DNA of 64,000 nt from Gemmatimonadota bacterium (GTDB lineage: Bacteria > Gemmatimonadota > Gemmatimonadetes > Longimicrobiales > Gaopeijiaceae): assembly GCA_029262115.1 (NCBI GenBank), contig JAJCZZ010000026.1:1-64000 (forward strand), read 5' to 3'. Positions within the stretch are counted from its first letter, which is position 1. Each line of letters starts with the position of its first letter. Positions 26,102 through 33,850 of the stretch are shown here, piece after piece. Position numbers and translations under genes: made by a program. The notes under the pieces were generated by a model. The model was not told the DNA's origin. It saw only the letters and a list, made by a program, of their open reading frames with translations, and did not search any database.

Positions 26102-26478
26102 GCGCGTTCCTCCCCGATCGGGGTCGCGGACTGGACCCCGCGCGAGCGTACCCCGAGCTGATCGATCGCCAGGACACGGTGGACACGGTCCGCCGGGCGT
26201 GGGAGCTGCGGGCGGGACAGTGGCAGGCACGCCATCTGGCCGAGGTCGTTTTCGGCGGTCCGGTGCGGTGCACGGTCATGGGCTCGTCGGACCCTCTGTC
26301 CGGTCGGGGACCGTGGCGGGGGCTGCTGCAACTCGACGTCCCGTTCGTGGACCTGGACCGACACCGCGAACTCGAAGCGATCTTTCTGGCCGCCGTCTCC
26401 CGCGATCCCGTGCTCGAACAGGTGCCGTTCATCTACCTGATCGGTCCCGCGCCCGCGCCCGCGCCCGTGGAGCCCTGA
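26098..26478 (+). CDS. Conserved-looking hypothetical protein between rnz and tyrA
   Basis: The 126-residue product has no membrane segment or motif that I recognise. It reads as a compact alpha/beta domain ([19 protein letters not shown], then [18 protein letters not shown]) with a Pro/Ala tail. Its ATG overlaps the rnz stop and its TGA is immediately followed by the tyrA start, so it is translated in the same operon. The tight coupling argues that it is a real gene. Confidence 0.75.
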   Translation: MSAFLPDRGRGLDPARAYPELIDRQDTVDTVRRAWELRAGQWQARHLAEVVFGGPVRCTVMGSSDPLSGRGPWRGLLQLDVPFVDLDRHRELEAIFLAAVSRDPVLEQVPFIYLIGPAPAPAPVEP

Positions 26479-26479
26479 G

Positions 26480-27319
26480 GTGCCTGCGGTGGCGGACGGT
26501 CCGGTCGCGATCCTCGGTCTGGGCGTCATGGGAGGGAGCCTCGCCCAGGCGCTGGCCGCCTCCGCGGACGCTCCGGAGCTGACCGGGTGGGATACGTCGA
26601 CCGAGTCGGCGGACGCCGCCCTCGCGGCGGGAGCCGTCGACCGGATCGCCCGCTCGCTCGCGGACGCGGTAGAAGGGGCGTCCCTGGTGGTGGTGGCCCT
26701 TCCACTCGAGGCCACCCTCCGCACGGTGACGGAACTCGCGGAAGTGCGGCGCGCGGGAGCGATCGTCACGGACGTGGCCAGCCTGAAAGCCCCGGTGCGT
26801 GACGCCGCCCACCGCGCGGGGCTTGCGGGCCGCTGGGTCGGCTCCCACCCAATGTGTGGCAGCGAGGACAGCGGCTTTGCGGCCGCTCGCGCCGATCTGT
26901 ACGCGGGCGCGTCTATCTGGATCGTGCCGGGCACACCGGACGCCACGGCGCGGGTTGCGGCCCTCTGGCGTTCAGTGGGCGCCCACCCGCTCGAGACGGA
27001 CGCCGAGGAGCACGACCGCCGGATGGCGTGGGCGTCGCATCTGCCCCAGGCCACCGCGAACGCGCTGGCCTGCGCGTTGGCGGGCGGGGGAGTCCTCCCG
27101 ACGGACCTCGGGCCGGGTGGGCGAGACATGACCCGTCTGTCGGCCAGCAGCCCCGACATGTGGGTGGATCTGTTCCAGCACGCACCGCCGGAGCTGGTGG
27201 AAGGACTCCGGTCGCTGGCGGGCGAGATCGCGGCACTCGCCGACCGCATCGAACAGGGCGACGTTGCCGCCGTGCGGTCGTACATGGAGGCCGGTCGGAG
27301 CTGGAAGGGCCAATCGTGA
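26480..27319 (+). CDS. tyrA: Prephenate dehydrogenase
   Basis: The 279-residue enzyme has a Rossmann NAD(P) motif GLGVMGGSLA near residues 13-22. VALPLEATLRTV and TDVASLKAPV match the family, and the catalytic His lies in GSHPMCGSEDSGF, followed by the helical dimerisation domain (SHLPQATANALA). It converts prephenate to 4-hydroxyphenylpyruvate in tyrosine synthesis. No ACT or chorismate mutase domain is fused. The GTG at 26480 follows the preceding stop at once; a GTG at 26489 is also possible. The next gene, aroA, acts one pathway step before chorismate, so they share a biosynthetic role. Confidence 0.92.
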   Translation: MPAVADGPVAILGLGVMGGSLAQALAASADAPELTGWDTSTESADAALAAGAVDRIARSLADAVEGASLVVVALPLEATLRTVTELAEVRRAGAIVTDVASLKAPVRDAAHRAGLAGRWVGSHPMCGSEDSGFAAARADLYAGASIWIVPGTPDATARVAALWRSVGAHPLETDAEEHDRRMAWASHLPQATANALACALAGGGVLPTDLGPGGRDMTRLSASSPDMWVDLFQHAPPELVEGLRSLAGEIAALADRIEQGDVAAVRSYMEAGRSWKGQS

Positions 27320-27434
27320 GGGCGGGGCGCGGAAGCCGGGGCTGCCGTGCGGCCGGGCCGCTGAGGGTCATCCTCGTGGGCGCGACCGACGTAGCACGGG
27401 GCGCCCGCGTCGCCGCGCCCGGGAGCACCGCTCG

Positions 27435-28727
27435 ATGATCGTTCGCGTCCCAGGCGACAAGTCGCTCACCCAGCGCGCGCTGATCTTCGCCGCGCTGGCC
27501 GAGGGCCGGAGCCGACTGTCGGGCCTGCTCTACGGTGGCGATGCCGCGTCGACGGCCGATGCCCTGCGCGCGCTCGGCGCGTCCATCGACCCCCTCCGGG
27601 CCGACGGCGGCGACGTCGAGGTGGTCGGGAAGGGGCTGTCGGGGTGGTCGAATCCCGCCGGGCCGCTGGACCTCGGAAACAGTGGGACCGGCACGCGCCT
27701 CCTGATGGGAGCCCTGGCCGGGAGCGGGCAGACCGCTCGGCTGGACGGCGACGCGTCGCTCCGGAGCCGCCCGATGGGGCGCATCACCGACCCTCTCCGG
27801 ACCATGGGCGCCGACTTCACCCATCATGGGCAGGTGGGTCGGCTGCCGCTGACCGTCCACGGCGCCCGCCCGCTGAAGCACCTCGACTGGACGAGCCCGG
27901 TCGCGAGCGCCCAGATCAAGAGCGCCATCCTGCTCGCGGGGGTGACGGGTGGCGCGCCGGTCCACATCACGGAACCCCGCCGATCCCGCGACCACACCGA
28001 GCGAATGCTGGAGCACGTCGGCGTGGGGGTCACCGAGCACGCCGGGGAAGGGGGATGGCGGGTGGAGCTGCGCGACCCACCGGAGCGGCTCCGCCCGCTC
28101 GACTTCGCCGTGCCGGGCGATATCTCGTCCGCGGCGTTCGTCCTCGCCTTCGCCGCGCTGGGGGGCACCCCGGGAGACGTGACGGTCGAGGCCGTCGGAC
28201 TGAACCCAACGCGGTCTGCATTCCTGGAGGTCTTATCGGACATGGGCGCGGTGGTGGAGGTGCGCACCGAGGCGACCGGTCCGGGCGAGGCCGTGGGTGC
28301 GGTCACGACGTCGCGCGCGTCCCTGCGGGGCGTCCATGTGCCCGAACCGGATATCCCCCGGCTCATCGATGAGCTTCCCTTGATTGCGGTGTTGGGCGCC
28401 CGTGCCGGAGGAACCACGATCGTCACGGGCGCCGAAGAACTCCGCCACAAGGAGTCCGACCGGATTGCGCTGGTCGTGGAGAACCTGCGGGAGCTCGGGG
28501 TGCAGGCTGAGGAACTGCCCGACGGCCTGGTGGTGGAGGGGTCGGACGCGCCGCTCGCGGGCTCCGTGCGAACCGCCCATGACCACCGGATCGCCATGGC
28601 GTTCGGGGTGCTCGGCGCACTGCCGGGCAACGACATCCGTATCGATCACCCTGAGGCCGCCGACGTGAGCTTTCCTGGATTCTGGGACCTCCTCGACCGC
28701 CTTCGGACCGGACGCGCGGCTCCATGA
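27435..28727 (+). CDS. aroA: 3-phosphoshikimate 1-carboxyvinyltransferase (EPSP synthase)
   Basis: The ATG at 27435 gives 430 residues, starting at the conserved VPGDKSLTQRALIFAAL, and the length is normal for the family. Other landmarks are LGNSGTGTRLLMGAL, the SRPM region (LRSRPMGRITDPL), DIPRLIDELPLIAVL and RHKESDRIALVVENLRELG. DKSLTQRAL replaces the more common DKSISHRAL, a variant also seen in other phyla. The enzyme joins PEP and shikimate-3-phosphate in the cytoplasm. A 115-bp gap (27320-27434) separates it from tyrA, and its TGA overlaps the cmk ATG. Confidence 0.94.
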   Translation: MIVRVPGDKSLTQRALIFAALAEGRSRLSGLLYGGDAASTADALRALGASIDPLRADGGDVEVVGKGLSGWSNPAGPLDLGNSGTGTRLLMGALAGSGQTARLDGDASLRSRPMGRITDPLRTMGADFTHHGQVGRLPLTVHGARPLKHLDWTSPVASAQIKSAILLAGVTGGAPVHITEPRRSRDHTERMLEHVGVGVTEHAGEGGWRVELRDPPERLRPLDFAVPGDISSAAFVLAFAALGGTPGDVTVEAVGLNPTRSAFLEVLSDMGAVVEVRTEATGPGEAVGAVTTSRASLRGVHVPEPDIPRLIDELPLIAVLGARAGGTTIVTGAEELRHKESDRIALVVENLRELGVQAEELPDGLVVEGSDAPLAGSVRTAHDHRIAMAFGVLGALPGNDIRIDHPEAADVSFPGFWDLLDRLRTGRAAP

Positions 28728-29419
28728 CTCCCACGGAGAGGCGCCGCGGCCCGATCGTGACGTTGGACGGACCCGCCGGCTCGGGGAAGTCGTCTACTGC
28801 GCGGGTCGTCGCCGAGGCGCTCGGCTTCCAGCATCTCGATTCGGGCGCCCTCTACCGCGCCCTGACCTTCGCGCTCCTGGAAAAGGGGATTCCGGCCGAT
28901 GCCTGGCCGGAGCTGTCGACGGACGATCTCAGCCGCCTCGGCGTGGAAACCGCACGGGATAGCCGCGGTCGGCAGATCGTGCTTCTTGCCGGCAACCCCA
29001 TCCCGGACGAGGCACTCCGAACCCCGGAGGTGAATGAGCGCGTATCCAGCTTGGCACGGCTGCATGCGGTGCGCGGCACCCTGCTCGACCTTCAACGCCG
29101 GGCCGGCCGGGAGGGGGGCCTCGTGGCCGACGGGCGGGACATGGGGACCGTCGTGTTCCCCGACGCCGAGGTGAAGGTCTACCTGGTGGCGGACCTCCGC
29201 GAGCGTGCGCGCCGCCGCTTGCTCGAGCGGACCGGATCGTGTGACGCCGCTGCCGTGGAGGAGGAGGTCGCCGCCATCGCCGCGCGCGACGAGATCGACC
29301 AAGGCCGTGAGCTCGCCCCGCTCAAGCCCGCGACGGACGCATGGGAGCTGGATACGACGGAGTTGTCGTTCGACGAGCAGGTGCAGGCGATTGTGGAGCG
29401 GGTGCGGGGCGTGGGGTAG
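28724..29419 (+). CDS. cmk: Cytidylate kinase
   Basis: The 231-residue enzyme has the P-loop GPAGSGKSS near residues 16-24, the CMP-binding DSGALYRALT, the DGRDMGTVVFP segment and the lid ARDEIDQGRELAPL, all typical of Cmk. It phosphorylates CMP and dCMP. The ATG overlaps the aroA stop (ATGA). In many genomes cmk is followed by rpsA. Here it is followed by a G-rich tract and accessory genes, so the housekeeping run breaks at this point. Confidence 0.95.
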   Translation: MTPTERRRGPIVTLDGPAGSGKSSTARVVAEALGFQHLDSGALYRALTFALLEKGIPADAWPELSTDDLSRLGVETARDSRGRQIVLLAGNPIPDEALRTPEVNERVSSLARLHAVRGTLLDLQRRAGREGGLVADGRDMGTVVFPDAEVKVYLVADLRERARRRLLERTGSCDAAAVEEEVAAIAARDEIDQGRELAPLKPATDAWELDTTELSFDEQVQAIVERVRGVG

Positions 29420-29432
29420 GGGGGGAGTCCGC

Positions 29433-29455
29433 GGGTTGGGTGGGGCGGGCGGGGG
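29433..29455 (+). other. G-quadruplex-forming tract downstream of cmk
   Basis: Five G-runs of 3-5 separated by loops of only 1-2 nt (GGG TT GGG T GGGG C GGG C GGGGG) start 14 nt after the cmk stop, on the RNA-like strand. This meets the usual quadruplex rule with very short loops. More G-runs follow to about 29515. The remaining gap to 29664 has no gene. Confidence 0.6.
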
Positions 29456-29664
29456 ATAGTTGGGGTGACGGGCCCGGCGGGAGGACCGAGGGGATGGATC
29501 GTGCGGTTGGACTGCACGGGGGTGATGGCGTTGGAGGCTGCGGGTCTGGCAGGCTAGACGCCCACGCCGATTGTGCCGGAAGGGGTGTGGCCATTGGCGT
29601 GTGGATGAAGTGGAGCTTTGCGGGAAGTGCCGGGCTGGCTGCCCAAATGGCCAATAGAGCTAGG

Positions 29665-29970
29665 TCAGGCGACGTGGGGTGGGCGAATGTCCTTAAGGTC
29701 AGCGGCCCGCTCTGACTTCAACGCGTTCCATAGGTCCAGCGTCTGCTGCAGATTCAGCCAGAACTCCGGCTCGGTCCCGGTGTACTTCGCCAGCCTCAAC
29801 GCGGTATCCGGCGTCACGGAGCGCTTCCCTCGAATGATCTCGTTCATCCTCGGGTACGAGATCTTCAGGTCCCGTGCCGCATCCTTTTGAGTGATGGCCA
29901 GGGGCTCAAGGAAATCCTCGAGGAATACCTCTCCAGGATGGGCCGGGCGCCGATTCTTGGGAGTACGCAT
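29665..29970 (-). CDS. higA: HigA-family antitoxin (orphan)
   Basis: The ATG at 29970 gives 101 residues with AAGGAG upstream. HPGEVFLEDFLEPLAITQKD opens the HigA/VapI type of XRE helix-turn-helix, and the recognition part continues AARDLKISYPRMNEIIRGKR. The C-terminal half (FWLNLQQTLDLWNALKSE) is the usual antitoxin tail. HigA binds and neutralises HigB and represses the operon. The matching higB would lie upstream, but only a tail-like remnant is found there, so the antitoxin appears to have lost its toxin. Confidence 0.85.
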   Translation of the reverse strand: MRTPKNRRPAHPGEVFLEDFLEPLAITQKDAARDLKISYPRMNEIIRGKRSVTPDTALRLAKYTGTEPEFWLNLQQTLDLWNALKSERAADLKDIRPPHVA

Positions 29971-29992
29971 GGATGTCTTCTCCTTGGCCTGA

Positions 29993-30451
29993 TCAGTGAT
30001 AGTCCACGATCTCAACGTACGTCGTAGCGGCGCCCCCCAAGCCCGTCACGACCCAGCGGCCGTGGGCGGCCGTCGAGCCGTCGGCGTCCGCTCCGCCGCC
30101 CAGCCGAACCCGAGCCGGTGATCCGTCCGGCGGGGGGATGGACGTGGATCCTTCCTGGACGGCGGTGACCAGGCCGGTGGAACTCACCGTGGCCACGCCG
30201 GGGTCGATCGACGTCCAGGCCACGTTCACGCCCGTCACGGAATCCCCGTCCAGCGTGGTGATCCGGACCCCCAGCTCGCCCTGCGCGCCGGAGAAGCCGA
30301 GCGACAGGGACGGAGGAGACACCACCATCCGGCCCGGCGACGCCGTGGGCTCCAGGGGCAGGCGGCGGATGGACGTATTGTCGGCGTCGCAGCCGGCCGG
30401 AGTGGCCAGCGCGACGATGAGCGCGGACGTTCGTACGGACGGGTGGGGCAT
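29993..30451 (-). pseudogene. BIG2-domain lipoprotein fused in frame to a HigB-like tail
   Basis: The 152-residue frame begins with a lipoprotein-type signal (PHPSVRTSALIVALA, then PAGCDADN). A BIG2 Ig-like domain follows (LSLGFSGAQGELGVR, then AWTSIDPGVATVSSTGLVT). The last ~45 residues, ending YVEIVDYH just upstream of higA, resemble the C-terminus of HigB toxins, which commonly ends VEIVDYH. I read this as a lipoprotein gene that cut into higB and fused to its 3' end, leaving higA intact. The chimera may still be secreted but can hardly act as a toxin. An alternative is that the DYH ending is chance similarity. Confidence 0.5.
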
Positions 30452-30631
30452 GCGGATCCGGGTCGTCGGTAAGGGCGGGTCCGAGGGCGGCAGGGAGGCC
30501 GCATCGTGATCGGACGCTATACGAACGGTACTATTCCCGGACCTTGTCGCTACCGTCACGACCCCGACGGCCGACCCCGGGGGGCCCGCGAGGCCACCGA
30601 TCCACACGGCATTCCGGCCCCGAATCGCCTA

Positions 30632-30931
30632 ATGACCGACGACGCCGACCACTTCTACGACCGGGCCGACCGCAACTCCGATCGGGTCGGCCACTTCTCC
30701 GAACGGGCCGACCTCTACGCCCGGCACCGGCCCGACTACCCCCCGGCGGTGGCCGAGGCCGTGGCGGCGGCCGCACCGGGTCGCACCCGCGTCTGGGAGC
30801 CCGGATGCGGCTCCGGGCAGCTCACCCGGTCCCTGTCGGAGGCGTTCGCGCGGGTGGTGGCCTCCGATCCCAGCGCCGACCAGCTCGCCCGCGCCCCTCG
30901 CCTGCCGGGCTCGGCCGGCGACCGCCCATGA
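30632..30931 (+). pseudogene. N-terminal fragment of a class I SAM methyltransferase
   Basis: The 99-residue frame (ATG at 30632) starts like small methyltransferases (FSERADLYARHRPDYPPAVAE) and contains motif I (VWEPGCGSGQLTRSL) and motif II (VVASDPSADQLA). It then changes to GSAGDRP and stops. The family normally continues for another ~140 residues with motifs III-VI, which are absent. The TGA overlaps the ATG of the nucleotidyltransferase gene, suggesting that a deletion fused this 5' part to the next gene. Loss of function is likely. Confidence 0.6.
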
Positions 30932-32223
30932 CGGGCTCCACGGGCGGTGACGAAGCGACCCTTCCCTGGGAGCTGGCGCTCCCGGCCGAGGAGGTGGCCC
31001 GACGCCTCGAGTGGGGCCGGACCCGGGGCCACCCCGACTACGTGTGGCCGGAAGTGCCCCCCGGATCGTGGCGGAAGGCCGTCCGGGAGATCGAGGACAT
31101 CGTGCGACGCGTGCTGGTGGACGAGCCCGCGTCCCTCGCGGAGCGGGACGACCAGGCCCTGCGGGCCCTGGGAGTGGCGGCGTTCACGTCGGGCACGGGC
31201 CCGTTGCTGGGCCGCTGGGTCGAGGACGGACGGCTGGACGCAGCGCCGGAAGTGGCCCGCCTCCTGGCCGTCCACCTGGCCCACGGACGGATCCGGGCCG
31301 AGCGCTTCCGCACGGTCCTCGACCGGGCGGTGGACGCCCTGGCGGACATCGGTGTCCGACCGCTTCTCCTCAAGGGCGGACACACCGGGCCGGTCTACTT
31401 CCCGGAGTCGGGTGCGCGCCCCGCCGCCGATCTGGACCTCATGGTGGACCCGGAGCGGTTCGAGGCCGCCGAAGCGGCCCTCCGGGGCGCGGGTTTCACC
31501 CCCACGGGGCGCCAGCGGCGGCCGCTCAAGTCCGACTGGCTGGCCCCGGGATCGGCCGCGACGCCCCGGTCCCTGGAGGTGGCCCACGGGGAGAGCCAGT
31601 ACGCCGTGGACCTCCACGCCAGCCTGGCCCGCAACTTCTTCGGCGTCCGGACGGTGACCCTTCCCGCGACCCGCACGCCCGCCGGCGATCCGCCGGGTCC
31701 GGACGTGGACGTCCTGGCCCAACCGGCACTGTTCGCCCTCCACGCCCTTCACGCCTCGGAGGGGCTCCACTCCCTGACGTTGGTCCGCCTCGTGGAGCTG
31801 GCGCTGGTGGCGCGCCGGGACCAGGCTTCGGGCGACCTCGACGACGCCGATCTGGCCGCCCTCCTCGACGAGGCGGACGCGTGGCGTTTCGTCTACCCCG
31901 CCCTGGCGCTGGCGGAGCGGCTGGCGCCGGGCACGGTGGCGAAACCGGTCCTCGAGCGGGCCCACGCCGCCGCCCCGAGGGCCATGCGACGCGTGCTGGG
32001 CCCGATGCGTCCCGCCGACGCCCACCGACCCGAGGCGCTGTCGCTCCGGGAACGCTTCATGTGGTGTGCCGGTCCCGGGGATCACGTGCGGCGCCTCCTC
32101 CACATGGTGGCCCCGGCGCCCGCGGGGCGGTCTCCCGCCCGCCTGATCCGGACCTACGTCGACCGGCTCCGCCGGATCGGACGGGGGACCGTGGCCCGGC
32201 GCGACGACGAGCGGGCGGGCTGA
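30928..32223 (+). CDS. Nucleotidyltransferase-fold protein (NTP_transf_5 type)
   Basis: The 431-residue cytoplasmic protein contains the nucleotidyltransferase-like core LLLKGGHTGPVYFP with the acidic pair ADLDLMVDPERF (about residues 165-175) and a later DLHASLARNFFG. Proteins of this type occur in exopolysaccharide, exosortase and lasso-peptide gene clusters, often with an HPr-kinase-like protein; such a protein is encoded 7 kb away. The real reaction is not established for the family. The ATG at 30928 overlaps the stop of the truncated methyltransferase. It is convergent with the radical SAM gene to the right. Confidence 0.72.
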   Translation: MTGSTGGDEATLPWELALPAEEVARRLEWGRTRGHPDYVWPEVPPGSWRKAVREIEDIVRRVLVDEPASLAERDDQALRALGVAAFTSGTGPLLGRWVEDGRLDAAPEVARLLAVHLAHGRIRAERFRTVLDRAVDALADIGVRPLLLKGGHTGPVYFPESGARPAADLDLMVDPERFEAAEAALRGAGFTPTGRQRRPLKSDWLAPGSAATPRSLEVAHGESQYAVDLHASLARNFFGVRTVTLPATRTPAGDPPGPDVDVLAQPALFALHALHASEGLHSLTLVRLVELALVARRDQASGDLDDADLAALLDEADAWRFVYPALALAERLAPGTVAKPVLERAHAAAPRAMRRVLGPMRPADAHRPEALSLRERFMWCAGPGDHVRRLLHMVAPAPAGRSPARLIRTYVDRLRRIGRGTVARRDDERAG

Positions 32224-32290
32224 CCCGTCCCGTCGCATCGCCTACCGGCCTCAATGGCCCACCCACCTTTTATGGCCCACCCCGCCAACC

Positions 32291-33805
32291 CTAGCGGATG
32301 GCTTCGGCGGACGGCCGGAGGTGTCCGTACTCCACGGGATGGGGCCGTGGCACCCGGGCCATGCGGCGCACCGCCTGGAGCAGCCCGGTCCGGTCGTACC
32401 GACCCCGCCGCCAGGGACCCGCCGCCACCATCCGGGCCAGCGCCTTGCCCCACCCCCGGGTGCGCCGGTCGTGGATGGACGGGAACCGGCTCTGGAGGAC
32501 GAGGACGAACCGCTCCACCTTCTCCTTCAGCTCGGGCGTCATCCACGGGACGTCCGGGTCTTCGTGGGTCATCCAACGCACCCACTCGGGGCGGGTCCAT
32601 TCCTCGAGGACCGTGGGCGTGCCCGACAGGGGGTCCACGTCGCCGTAGGCATCCCCTCGCTGGGGCGTCGGCGTGTAGAAGTAGGTGATCAGTTCGAAGT
32701 CCGGGTTCACGCCCTTCAACTCCCGGATGAAGTCCAGCGTCGTGTCGATCTCGGCTTCGGGATCCTCGGGCCCCCCGAAGCAGAACGAGAACTCGGGCAC
32801 GATTCCCCACTCCCGGGTCCGGGCCGCCACCTCCAGGGTCTGCTCCGTGGTGAGGTTCTTGTCCATGCTGGCCAGGACGTCGTTCGACCCGGACTCGGCG
32901 CCGAAGAAGACCATGGTCAGCCCCGACTCCTTCAGCGCGCGCCACGTAGCGTCCGAAAAGCGCAGCATCGCGTCCACCCGGGACTCGCACCACCACTTGA
33001 GGCCCAGGGGCTTCATGCGCTCGGCGAGCTCGACGGCGTGGCTCTCCTTCAGGAAGAAGTTGTTGTCGTAGAAGTGGACCGAGTCGACGCCGTGCTCCCT
33101 CACCAGGTATTCGAGGTGCCGGACCGTGCGCTCCGGCGTCTCCACCTTCTCCCGCCGTCCCCACATCGACACCACGCCGCAGAACTTGCAGCCGTAGGGG
33201 CACCCGATGGACGCCTGATAGACGGCGCCGCGCCGGCCCAGGAACGTCGGATGGATGTAGTCGTCGACGTCGATCTTGTGGTAGGGCGGCGGGGGCAGCT
33301 CGTCGGGGCCCTCCCAGGGGCGCTCCGGCCCGATCCGGCGCTCGCCGTCTTCCGTGCGGAAGCCGAGTCCGGCCACCGTCCCGGGATCCCGGGTGCCGTC
33401 CAGGACGTCCAGGAGCTTCACGAAGGTCCGCTCGCCCTGGCCCCGGACGATCCAGTCGACGTAGTCGGCGTCCAGCACCGGCGCCGGGTAGAGCGACGGG
33501 AAGAAGCCTCCCCACACGAGGGGAAGGTCGGGATACCGAGCCTTGAGCCGCTGGGAGAGGGGCACGGCGCTGACGAGCTGGGGACCCGGCATGACCGTGA
33601 GCGCCACGGCGCGGACCGGGTCCGCCGTCCCCCGTCGGGCCTCCACGTGGGCCACCACGTCGTCGAACTCGTCGACCGAGGGACGGTTGCCGTCCACGAT
33701 CTCCCAGGACACGCCGTCGGGAAGTGCGGCGCCCACCGACATGAGCGAGAGCGGAAAGCGACGGTTCTCGGGCCGGCAGACCTGCGGGTTGACGAAGACG
33801 ATCAT
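32291..33805 (-). CDS. B12-binding-domain radical SAM enzyme (first of two)
   Basis: The 504-residue enzyme has an N-terminal cobalamin-binding-like Rossmann part (residues 1-140, including PLVWGGFFPSLYP). The radical SAM core binds its 4Fe-4S cluster through Cys202, Cys206 and Cys209 (GCPYGCKFC). FFGAESGSNDVLASMDKN and EFSFCFGGPEDPEAEID are typical of the core. Such enzymes do methyl transfers, ring changes or C-C bond chemistry on lipids, sugars or antibiotics. Whether B12 is bound is not certain: a DxHxxG motif is not evident. It is followed downstream (minus strand) only by the convergent nucleotidyltransferase gene. The three-domain fusion gene lies just upstream. Confidence 0.82.
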   Translation of the reverse strand: MIVFVNPQVCRPENRRFPLSLMSVGAALPDGVSWEIVDGNRPSVDEFDDVVAHVEARRGTADPVRAVALTVMPGPQLVSAVPLSQRLKARYPDLPLVWGGFFPSLYPAPVLDADYVDWIVRGQGERTFVKLLDVLDGTRDPGTVAGLGFRTEDGERRIGPERPWEGPDELPPPPYHKIDVDDYIHPTFLGRRGAVYQASIGCPYGCKFCGVVSMWGRREKVETPERTVRHLEYLVREHGVDSVHFYDNNFFLKESHAVELAERMKPLGLKWWCESRVDAMLRFSDATWRALKESGLTMVFFGAESGSNDVLASMDKNLTTEQTLEVAARTREWGIVPEFSFCFGGPEDPEAEIDTTLDFIRELKGVNPDFELITYFYTPTPQRGDAYGDVDPLSGTPTVLEEWTRPEWVRWMTHEDPDVPWMTPELKEKVERFVLVLQSRFPSIHDRRTRGWGKALARMVAAGPWRRGRYDRTGLLQAVRRMARVPRPHPVEYGHLRPSAEAIR

Positions 33806-33850
33806 GAGGCTCGGGGCAGAGTCATGGGGATGGCGAGGGGCCGGTCCGGG

